Under the pieces are notes generated by a model. It searched no databases, had not been told where the DNA came from, and was given only the letters and a program-made list of their open reading frames with translations. Positions 8,081 through 13,475 of a DNA stretch of 13,475 nucleotides are shown here, one piece after another. Source of the stretch: Gemmatimonadota bacterium (GTDB taxonomy: Bacteria; Gemmatimonadota; Gemmatimonadetes; Gemmatimonadales; GWC2-71-9); assembly GCA_017889745.1 (NCBI GenBank), contig JAGGAG010000062.1:1-13475 (forward strand), read 5' to 3'. The position numbers and the translations under genes were made by a program. Within the stretch, counting starts at the first letter, position 1; each line of letters opens with the position of its first letter.

Positions 8081-8359
8081 TCAGGCGTTGGGTGGCGGTG
8101 GAAGGGTGCGCGGCGGCGCTTCCTCGATGAGCCGCTGGAGGAACTGATTCTCCTCCTTCAGCTCCTGCACGGCCCGGGACAGGTCGTCTACATCGCTCTC
8201 GAGCAGCTCCACCTTCTTCGCGAGCTCGCCGACCGCCACCGGCTCCTGCGACGGTCCCTCCAGGCGGCGCGCCAGCGCCCGCCCGATGGGCGAGTCGAAG
8301 ACGATGCCCATGATGGGAATCAGCAGTGCGACGAGGAGCAGCAGGGCGATGATGGACAT
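8081..8359 (-). CDS. Small membrane-anchored coiled-coil protein
   Basis: A 92-residue protein of unrecognised family. Residues 1-20 are a strongly hydrophobic segment (SIIALLLLVALLIPIMGIVF), probably a single membrane anchor. Residues from about 44 to 80 form a heptad-like amphipathic helix (ELAKKVELLESDVDDLSRAV, then QELKEENQFLQRLIEE), predicted to coil. The tail is Pro-rich (PPRTLPPPPNA). The layout recalls phage-shock PspB-type or divisome-type small proteins, but I see no diagnostic motif. The start ATG at 8359 has GAGGA close upstream. It begins 12 nt after the bshC stop and runs into or next to murJ, so it is an operon member rather than a chance frame. A role in the envelope is a guess. 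Confidence 0.75.
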   Translation of the reverse strand: MSIIALLLLVALLIPIMGIVFDSPIGRALARRLEGPSQEPVAVGELAKKVELLESDVDDLSRAVQELKEENQFLQRLIEEAPPRTLPPPPNA

Positions 8360-8371
8360 TGGTCCTCGAAC

Positions 8372-9901
8372 CTAGGAGCGGGTCCCCACCCCTTCAAGGG
8401 CGCCGGCGTACCAGGACCGGGCCTCGGCAAGCACGGCCTCGAGGAACGCGGGGCCGTTGCGGGCGAGGAAGGGCGCCACGGTGAAGACGCGCTCCTGCGG
8501 CTTGCCGTCCGGGCGAACGAGGTTCCGGGCACGGGCCACCTGTCCCAGTTCCGTTTCGCTGCGCTTCTTCAGGTGCTGCACCAGCTTCTTCTCGATCTCC
8601 TCCACGCCGCGCACCGCATTGCCCCGGGCGCCCTGCACCGTCTTCTCGAGGGTCGGGTCGATGCTCACGGCGGCGGCCGCGAGGCTGCCGTATTCCTCCT
8701 CGAGCGCCCGGCGGAGCCGGGCGATGCTGGCCGTGGCGGCTTCGGGCAGCTGCGACCGCGCGATGCGGCTCTCGACGACGCCATCGGGCCCGCGCAGGTC
8801 GCCTACCGTCAGGCCGAACTTGGCCATGACGCGCTCCACTCTCGGCTCGATGACGAGGCCTGACCAGCGCGCCACGGGAAGCTGGCGGTCGACGCCGAGC
8901 GCCGCGTACACCGGCGGCGTGAGGGCGAGGTAGCGCAACTCACCGGGCCCCGCAACGTAGGCAACGGTCGGCAGCACCGCGCTCTCCACCACCGGGCGCA
9001 GCAGGACGTTGGGCGAGAGCCGCTCGGGCTCGGCGGCGGCAATGGCGGAGAGGTCGGCGGCGGTGAACGACTCCCCGCCCCGCCGGGTGCGAAAGCCGTC
9101 GCCGGCCCGGACGAGCCGATCGCGACCCTGTGCGCCTTCGAGGAACACGAGGGTCGCACCGTCACCCACTGCCACGCCGGGATCCTCGCCCTGTCGCGCC
9201 AGCTCGGCGGCAAGCGGGACCAGCGGCACCTCGATGGCCTGTGCCTGCGCGAGCGCGCGCACCATGACCGGGGCGGCGAGCTGCTTCAGCGAGCGACACC
9301 CGGCATCGAGACAGACGACGCCGAGCGGTGCCACCAGCTCGGCGAGTGCACCGGCGTATGCGCCGCCGACGGTAGCCTCCGGGCGATAGTGACGCTCGAG
9401 CCAGGCCACGGTCTCGTCGGCGAACCCGTCGCCAGGAAGGTCGCCCTTGAGCGCGCCCAGTACCGTGGCGATGTCGGCGCCGAGTACCTCGCGATACATC
9501 GGCGACATCACCGCGTCGGCGGCGCGCTCGCGGAGCGTGACGTGCCGAACGGAGCCATCGGGCGCAGGCCACGCCGCCCGATTGGCCTCGGCAAAGTCGT
9601 GATCATCGGTCGCAAGCCAGAACACGGGCACGACCGTCCGCTGCCAGAGCGCCTCGAGCTGCCGGGCCAGGGCGACGATGGAGATGGCCTTGTAGATGGT
9701 ATAGAGTGGCCCGGTGAAGAGACCGGGCTGCTGCCCGGTGGTGACGACGAGCGCACCGGGCTGGAGCAGGCGCGCACGGGGGTCGGGGTGCCCGACGGGT
9801 ACCACCGCCGCTTCGAGGAGCCGCGGGTCCACACCGCCCGCACGCGGGGTCGGAAGCGGCACGCGCTCGCGCAGCGGCGTGGTGACGAGCTGGATGCTCA
9901 T
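8372..9901 (-). CDS. bshC: Putative bacillithiol cysteine ligase BshC
   Basis: A 509-residue cytoplasmic enzyme proposed to add cysteine to glucosaminyl-malate, the last step of bacillithiol synthesis. Family signatures: TTGQQPGLFTGPLYTIYKA at about 54-72, the WLATDDHDFAE segment at about 95-105, and a central LSPNVLLRPVVESAVLPTVA followed by VAGPGELRYLA. A helical, coiled-coil-prone stretch lies near 390-460 (VRGVEEIEKKLVQHLKKRSE). The length is close to that of other BshC proteins. The start ATG at 9901 overlaps the stop of the upstream methyltransferase as ATGA, pointing to translational coupling. bshA and bshB are not in this window. The family is clear; the ligase reaction was assigned mainly from genetics. 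Confidence 0.94.
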   Translation of the reverse strand: MSIQLVTTPLRERVPLPTPRAGGVDPRLLEAAVVPVGHPDPRARLLQPGALVVTTGQQPGLFTGPLYTIYKAISIVALARQLEALWQRTVVPVFWLATDDHDFAEANRAAWPAPDGSVRHVTLRERAADAVMSPMYREVLGADIATVLGALKGDLPGDGFADETVAWLERHYRPEATVGGAYAGALAELVAPLGVVCLDAGCRSLKQLAAPVMVRALAQAQAIEVPLVPLAAELARQGEDPGVAVGDGATLVFLEGAQGRDRLVRAGDGFRTRRGGESFTAADLSAIAAAEPERLSPNVLLRPVVESAVLPTVAYVAGPGELRYLALTPPVYAALGVDRQLPVARWSGLVIEPRVERVMAKFGLTVGDLRGPDGVVESRIARSQLPEAATASIARLRRALEEEYGSLAAAAVSIDPTLEKTVQGARGNAVRGVEEIEKKLVQHLKKRSETELGQVARARNLVRPDGKPQERVFTVAPFLARNGPAFLEAVLAEARSWYAGALEGVGTRS

Positions 9902-10617
9902 GCCACCTGCCCGATCAGGAGCGCGCGCGGCGCGCCGTCGGCGAGCGGCGTGCCGTGGTAATCGCCGAACCGGAACCGCACGGCGACACCCGCCGCGAGG
10001 AACATCGACTCCAGGTCCGCCACACCGTAGAGACGTACGCGCTCCATGAACTGCCGGCCATCCGCCAGGTGAATCTCCTTGATGACATGCCGCTGGTCGG
10101 GCGAAAGGTACCGGCGCAGGCGGCTTCCCCGCTCCCCCGGCTCGAGCGCGCCGGCCACGCCGCCCACGCGCGCGCGCACCTGTGCCGCATTGAGGAAGTC
10201 GAGCACGAGCCAGCCGCCGGGCCGCAGCGTGGCCGCCATCCCGGCGAGGGTGCGGGCGTGCTCAGCGTCGCTGTCGAAGTAGCCGAAGCTGGTGAACAGG
10301 CTCAGGCAGGCGTCCATGGACCGTGCGCGGATGGGCAGGTGCCGCATGTCGGCCCGCACCAGCGGCGCGGCCGTCACCTCGCGGGCGCGGCGCAGCAGGG
10401 CACGGGAGAGGTCGAGGCCGATGGGGTGCAGCCCGCCGCGGTCGAGCGCCGCCGCATGACGGCCGGGGCCACAGCCGACATCGAGGATGCGCCAGGCGGC
10501 GGTCCACTGCGTGCACCGCGCGATGAGCGCGACCAGCCGCTCCGCCTCGGCCGCGTCACGATGGGGATAGAGCGCGAGGTAGTCGTCGTTGAACCAGGAG
10601 GCAAACCACTCGGTCAT
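9898..10617 (-). CDS. Class I SAM-dependent methyltransferase coupled to bshC
   Basis: A 239-residue Rossmann-fold methyltransferase. Motif I is LDVGCGPGRH (45-54), the acidic residue after strand 2 is D69 (GLDLS), motif II contains D90 (RADMRHLP), and LRPGGWLVLDFLN (131-143) is the post-motif strand. The N-terminus EWFASWFNDDYLALYPHRD is aromatic-rich and probably helps form the substrate pocket. The substrate cannot be read from sequence. Its stop overlaps the bshC start by 4 nt, which suggests a shared pathway; N-methylation of bacillithiol is a reasonable hypothesis. There is no Shine-Dalgarno: the bases before the ATG at 10617 belong to a short tandem-repeat array. That start still fits best, because the conserved-looking N-terminus begins there. 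Confidence 0.88.
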   Translation of the reverse strand: MTEWFASWFNDDYLALYPHRDAAEAERLVALIARCTQWTAAWRILDVGCGPGRHAAALDRGGLHPIGLDLSRALLRRAREVTAAPLVRADMRHLPIRARSMDACLSLFTSFGYFDSDAEHARTLAGMAATLRPGGWLVLDFLNAAQVRARVGGVAGALEPGERGSRLRRYLSPDQRHVIKEIHLADGRQFMERVRLYGVADLESMFLAAGVAVRFRFGDYHGTPLADGAPRALLIGQVA

Positions 10618-10620
10618 GGG

Positions 10621-10661
10621 TCGAGGTTTGAGGGGTCGAGGGTTGAGAGTCGAGGGTTGCG
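10621..10661. repeat. Degenerate ~14-bp tandem repeat
   Basis: Three imperfect head-to-tail copies: TCGAGGTTTGAGGGG (10621-10635), TCGAGGGTTGAGAG (10636-10649) and TCGAGGGTTGCG (10650-10661). They fill the rlmH-methyltransferase spacer and end 3 nt before the methyltransferase start codon. Confidence 0.75.
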
Positions 10662-10682
10662 CTTGCGCTGAAATCTGGCCCC

Positions 10683-10702
10683 TGGACCCCGGACCCTGGA
10701 CC
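10683..10702. repeat. GGACCC short tandem repeat
   Basis: Three imperfect copies of a GGACCC-type unit (TGGACCCC, GGACCC, TGGACC). They lie immediately past the rlmH stop and include one base of its TAG codon. The unit differs from that of the neighbouring 14-bp array. Confidence 0.6.
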
Positions 10703-11160
10703 TACTTGTGATACGGCTCCCCGCGCAGAATGGTCCAGGCACGATACACCTGCTCCAGCGCCACGACGCGAGCCAGCTCGTGCGGCAAAGTTAGCGGACC
10801 GAGGCTCCAGGAGAGGTCGGCGGACTCGACGAGTTCCGTGGCGAGGCCGTTGGAGCCGCCGATGACGAGGCTCACCGGTCGCGCCGCGACGCGCCAGCGA
10901 TCGAGCTCGCGGGCCAGCGCCTCGCTCGAGAGCCCCTTCCCCGCCCGGTCGAGGACGACGAGGCGGCTGCCGGCGGGAAGCCGTTCCCGCAGGCGACCGG
11001 CTTCCTCCTTGAGCTGTGCGGCGGGCGAGGGCGCGCGCGAAACCTCGCGCACTTCCACCTCGGCAAAATCCATGAAGCGGCTGACGCGCGCGGCATACTC
11101 ATCGGCGAGGGCGCGGAATTCCGGCCGGAGCCGGCCGACGGCGGCGAGGGTGAGCTTCAC
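10702..11160 (-). CDS. rlmH: 23S rRNA pseudouridine-1915 N3-methyltransferase
   Basis: A 152-residue SPOUT-class methyltransferase that methylates pseudouridine 1915 in helix 69 of 23S rRNA, using SAM on assembled 70S ribosomes. Signatures: MKLTLAAVGRLR at the N-terminus, the SAM-binding knot segment SLVIGGSNGL, and the C-terminal block LTLPHELARVVALEQVYRAW ending GEPYHK. The length matches the family (about 155). The start is a GTG at 11160, three bases after the dehydrogenase TAA. The only ribosome-site-like sequence (TAAGGG) abuts the start, so translation probably relies on coupling to the gene upstream. Confidence 0.96.
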   Translation of the reverse strand: MKLTLAAVGRLRPEFRALADEYAARVSRFMDFAEVEVREVSRAPSPAAQLKEEAGRLRERLPAGSRLVVLDRAGKGLSSEALARELDRWRVAARPVSLVIGGSNGLATELVESADLSWSLGPLTLPHELARVVALEQVYRAWTILRGEPYHK

Positions 11161-11163
11161 CCC

Positions 11164-12471
11164 TTACGCGTACATGCCCCGGAGCCGGTGCACGGCCGCG
11201 ACCCGCTCGATGGCCAGCATGTAGGCGCCGGTGCGCATGTTGAGCGCATGCGTGTCGGACATGCCCGCCACCTCGTCGAACGAGCGGACCATGATCTTCT
11301 CCAGGCGCTGGTTCACCGTCTCCTCGTCCCAGAAGTAGCCGCCACGGTCCTGCACCCACTCGAAGTAGCTGACGGTGACACCGCCGGCGTTGGCGAGGAT
11401 GTCGGGGATGACGAATACCCCTTTCTCCTCGAGGATCCTGTCGGCGTTGGCGGTGGTGGGGCCGTTGGCGCCCTCGCAGATCACCTTCGCCCTGATGCTC
11501 CCGGCATTCTTGCTGGTGATGACGTTCTCGAGGGCGGCGGGGACGAGCACGTCGCAATCGACGGTGAGCAGTTCCTCGTTGGCGATTCCCTCACCCTTCG
11601 GATACCCGGTAAGGAACTTGTTCTTGCGCACGTGCGCGAGCAGGTCGGTGACATCGAGGCCCTTCGCGTTCCAGATGCCGCCGGTCTTGTCGCTCACCGC
11701 GACGATGGTGCACCCGGCCTGCTCCAGCAGCTGGGCGGTGATGGAGCCGACGTTGCCGAATCCCTGCACCGCGACGCGCGCCCCCTTCACCGGCAGGCCC
11801 AGCCGCGCCAGGGCCTTGAGGGTGACGATCATGCAGCCGCGGCCGGTGGCCTCGCGGCGGCCAAGCGACCCGCCCATCTCGATCGGCTTGCCGGTGACAA
11901 CCGCGGTGACGGTGTGCCGCTTGTGCATGGAGTAGGTGTCCATGACCCACGCCATGACGCGCTCATTGGTGTTGACGTCGGGTGCGGGAACGTCGGAGTC
12001 GGGACCGAGGGTATCGATGATGGCGGAGGTGTAGCGGCGGGTGAGGCGCTCGAGCTCGGGCATCGACATGTGGGAGGGATCGCAGATGACGCCGCCCTTG
12101 GAGCCACCAAACGGAATATTGACCACCGCGCACTTCCACGTCATCCACGCCGCCAGCGCCTTCACCTCGTCCAGGTTCACGTTCATGTCGAAGCGGATGC
12201 CGCCCTTGGCCGGCCCGCGGGACGAATTGTGGATGACGCGGTACCCGGTGTAGACCTCGACTTCGCCATTATCCAGGTGGACCGGCACCGCGACGATGAT
12301 CTGCTTCTCCGGATGCCGCAGCACCTTGTAGAGGCCGGGATCGAGGCTGAGGCGCTGGGCCGCGTAGTCGAACCGGGACATCATCGCCTCGAACGGATTT
12401 TCCTCGGTGAGGAAGCGGTCCTTGTCGGGCGAGATGATGGGCTGGCCCCGATGGGTGGCGATGCTGGTCAT
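11164..12471 (-). CDS. gdhA: Glu/Leu/Phe/Val dehydrogenase, probably glutamate dehydrogenase
   Basis: A 435-residue cytoplasmic enzyme catalysing reversible oxidative deamination, most likely glutamate to 2-oxoglutarate and ammonia. Catalytic residues are visible: K89 (PAKGGIRFD), K113 (MTWKCAV), K125 (FGGSKGGV) and D165 (VPAPDVNT), at the same positions as in the Clostridium symbiosum enzyme. The nucleotide-binding Rossmann loop is GFGNVG (237-242). An acidic residue (VAVSD, D261) lies at the end of the next strand, which would favour NAD over NADP, but this is weak evidence. Leucine or phenylalanine dehydrogenases are shorter relatives; the length favours glutamate. The start ATG at 12471 has GGAG with a 6-nt spacer, the best ribosome site in the run. 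It lies 33 nt after lpxK and 3 nt before rlmH. Confidence 0.93.
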   Translation of the reverse strand: MTSIATHRGQPIISPDKDRFLTEENPFEAMMSRFDYAAQRLSLDPGLYKVLRHPEKQIIVAVPVHLDNGEVEVYTGYRVIHNSSRGPAKGGIRFDMNVNLDEVKALAAWMTWKCAVVNIPFGGSKGGVICDPSHMSMPELERLTRRYTSAIIDTLGPDSDVPAPDVNTNERVMAWVMDTYSMHKRHTVTAVVTGKPIEMGGSLGRREATGRGCMIVTLKALARLGLPVKGARVAVQGFGNVGSITAQLLEQAGCTIVAVSDKTGGIWNAKGLDVTDLLAHVRKNKFLTGYPKGEGIANEELLTVDCDVLVPAALENVITSKNAGSIRAKVICEGANGPTTANADRILEEKGVFVIPDILANAGGVTVSYFEWVQDRGGYFWDEETVNQRLEKIMVRSFDEVAGMSDTHALNMRTGAYMLAIERVAAVHRLRGMYA

Positions 12472-12477
12472 TGAGGT

Positions 12478-12481
12478 CTCC
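12478..12481 (-). promoter_or_regulatory. Shine-Dalgarno site of the dehydrogenase gene
   Basis: GGAG on the minus strand, 6 nt upstream of the ATG at 12471. It confirms that start and contrasts with the weak or absent sites of several genes downstream. Confidence 0.7.
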
Positions 12482-12504
12482 GGCGCCGCGGCGCACGGCC
12501 TGGG

Positions 12505-13475
12505 TTAGAGGCGATCCACATTGCTTACGACGGCATCGAGCGCCGTCACGATGCGATCCCCGGCTCGCTCCCACTCGAGGCCGAGCACGGCGACGAGCGG
12601 CTCGGGCACGCTGGCGGGCCAGCGGTCACGCAGCTTGACGGCATCCTTCTCGGTCATGACGACGTGGTCGGCTCGGCGGGCGGCGTGAGCCAGCCAGGCG
12701 AGGTCCTCGTCGCGATATTCATGATGATCCTTCCAAGTGGCCACCTGCACCTGCGCCCCGATGGACTTGACCTGGGCGACGAAGGCATCGGGATCGGCGA
12801 TGCCCGCCGCGGCCACGACCCGGCGGCCCGACAACTCGCTCGCGGCCACCCGGCGGCCGGACACGAGACCCTCGAGGTGACGCAGGCCCAGGTGGGCAAT
12901 GGCGACCGGCCCGCCCACGCGCGCCGCCAGCTCGTCAGCCAGCGCCTCGGCCGCCTCGAGGGTGGCCCGCTTCCGCGTGACGATCAGCGCGTCCGCCCGG
13001 TCGAGTGCCTCCACCCCCTCGCGCCACGGTCCCGCCGGCACGGCCCATCGCACGGCGCGGGTCGTCTCCGCGGCCACGACGGCCAGGTTCAGGTCGCGGC
13101 GCACATCCAGCCGCTGGTAGGCGTCGTCGAGCACCAGCACCTGGGCGCCCTGGGCCATGGCGGCCTCGGCCCCGGCCACCCGGTCGGCGTTGGCGACGAC
13201 GATGGCCTGGGGCACGGAGCGCCGGTGGACCAGCGTCTCGTCCCCGCCGTAGCCGCGCAACAGGATCCCGGGCCGGAGTCCCCTCGCGGCATAATGCCGC
13301 GCAATCCAGATCGCGATGGGCGTCTTGCCCGAGCCACCCACCGTGAGGTTGCCCACCGAGACCGTCGGAAGGGGAAGATCATGGGTTGCGGCCCATCCGC
13401 GACGGTATGCAGCCTCCCGGAGCTTCATCCCGGCTCGCCAGAGGGCCGAGGCCGGCACGAGTGGGGCCCGGGCCA
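12505..13475 (-). CDS. lpxK: Tetraacyldisaccharide 4'-kinase LpxK (5' end outside window)
   Basis: An inner-membrane-associated kinase that phosphorylates the 4' position of the lipid A disaccharide. At least 317 residues are present; the frame is still open at the window edge, and the GTG at 13458 is only one possible start. The preceding residues (ARAPLVPASALW) resemble the usual LpxK N-terminal helix, so the gene probably begins outside. Counting from that GTG: Walker A GNLTVGGSGKT (36-46), RGYGGDE (68-74), a DD motif at 111-112, PAGPWRE (141-147), and a DHHEY motif typical of the catalytic His region. Oddities: GDE follows RGYG with almost no loop, and the usual DDxxQH reads DDAYQR. First visible gene of the minus-strand run; the dehydrogenase starts 33 nt later. 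Confidence 0.93.
   Translation of the reverse strand, partial: ARAPLVPASALWRAGMKLREAAYRRGWAATHDLPLPTVSVGNLTVGGSGKTPIAIWIARHYAARGLRPGILLRGYGGDETLVHRRSVPQAIVVANADRVAGAEAAMAQGAQVLVLDDAYQRLDVRRDLNLAVVAAETTRAVRWAVPAGPWREGVEALDRADALIVTRKRATLEAAEALADELAARVGGPVAIAHLGLRHLEGLVSGRRVAASELSGRRVVAAAGIADPDAFVAQVKSIGAQVQVATWKDHHEYRDEDLAWLAHAARRADHVVMTEKDAVKLRDRWPASVPEPLVAVLGLEWERAGDRIVTALDAVVSNVDRL

Noticed and set aside
11188..12474. 428-codon plus-strand open frame
   Set aside because: It mirrors the glutamate dehydrogenase gene on the other strand; the His/Asp/Gly/Val-rich product is typical of GC shadows.
4460..13475. Frequent CTCGAG hexamers
   Set aside because: They arise from common Leu-Glu codon pairs (CTC GAG) in GC-rich genes and sit within coding frames, so they are not a separate motif.

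Overview
This is a high-GC bacterial chromosomal segment made up mostly of housekeeping genes. The lipid A kinase gene (lpxK) implies a Gram-negative cell with an outer membrane. The bacillithiol ligase gene (bshC) narrows the candidates to phyla that make bacillithiol-type thiols. Together with the base composition and protein style this fits Gemmatimonadota or a close relative; the phylum is an inference, because there is no rRNA or other marker here.

Layout, left to right. At the left edge a minus-strand tRNA-Gly(CCC) is followed at once by a perfect 13-bp hairpin terminator (4-106). The only plus-strand gene is a small lipoprotein with one Ig-like domain (273-812). It converges on a minus-strand pair: phenylalanine-4-hydroxylase (835-1767) and an exported TPR protein (1797-3218). 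Next comes a tightly spaced pair, uvrC then thrC, separated by 1 nt and ending in a hairpin at 3280-3298.

The right half (6474-13475) is a long co-directional minus-strand run, read from right to left: lpxK (5' end outside the window), Glu/Leu/Phe/Val dehydrogenase, rlmH, a SAM-dependent methyltransferase, bshC, a small membrane/coiled-coil protein, and murJ. Spacing is tight: rlmH starts 3 nt after the dehydrogenase, bshC overlaps the methyltransferase by 4 nt (ATGA), the small protein starts 12 nt after bshC, and murJ follows or overlaps the small gene. The one break is an 84-nt spacer between rlmH and the methyltransferase, filled with degenerate short tandem repeats.

Functionally the window covers cell-envelope building (lpxK, murJ), low-molecular-weight thiol synthesis (bshC, perhaps with thiol N-methylation by its overlapping neighbour), ribosome modification (rlmH), DNA repair (uvrC) and amino-acid metabolism (dehydrogenase, thrC, phenylalanine hydroxylase). 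I see no mobile element, CRISPR array, defence island or phage gene, and nothing that amounts to a wholly new system. The best lead is the methyltransferase-bshC pair as a candidate N-methyl-bacillithiol module. Most other points concern start codons, spacer repeats and family-level sequence oddities.
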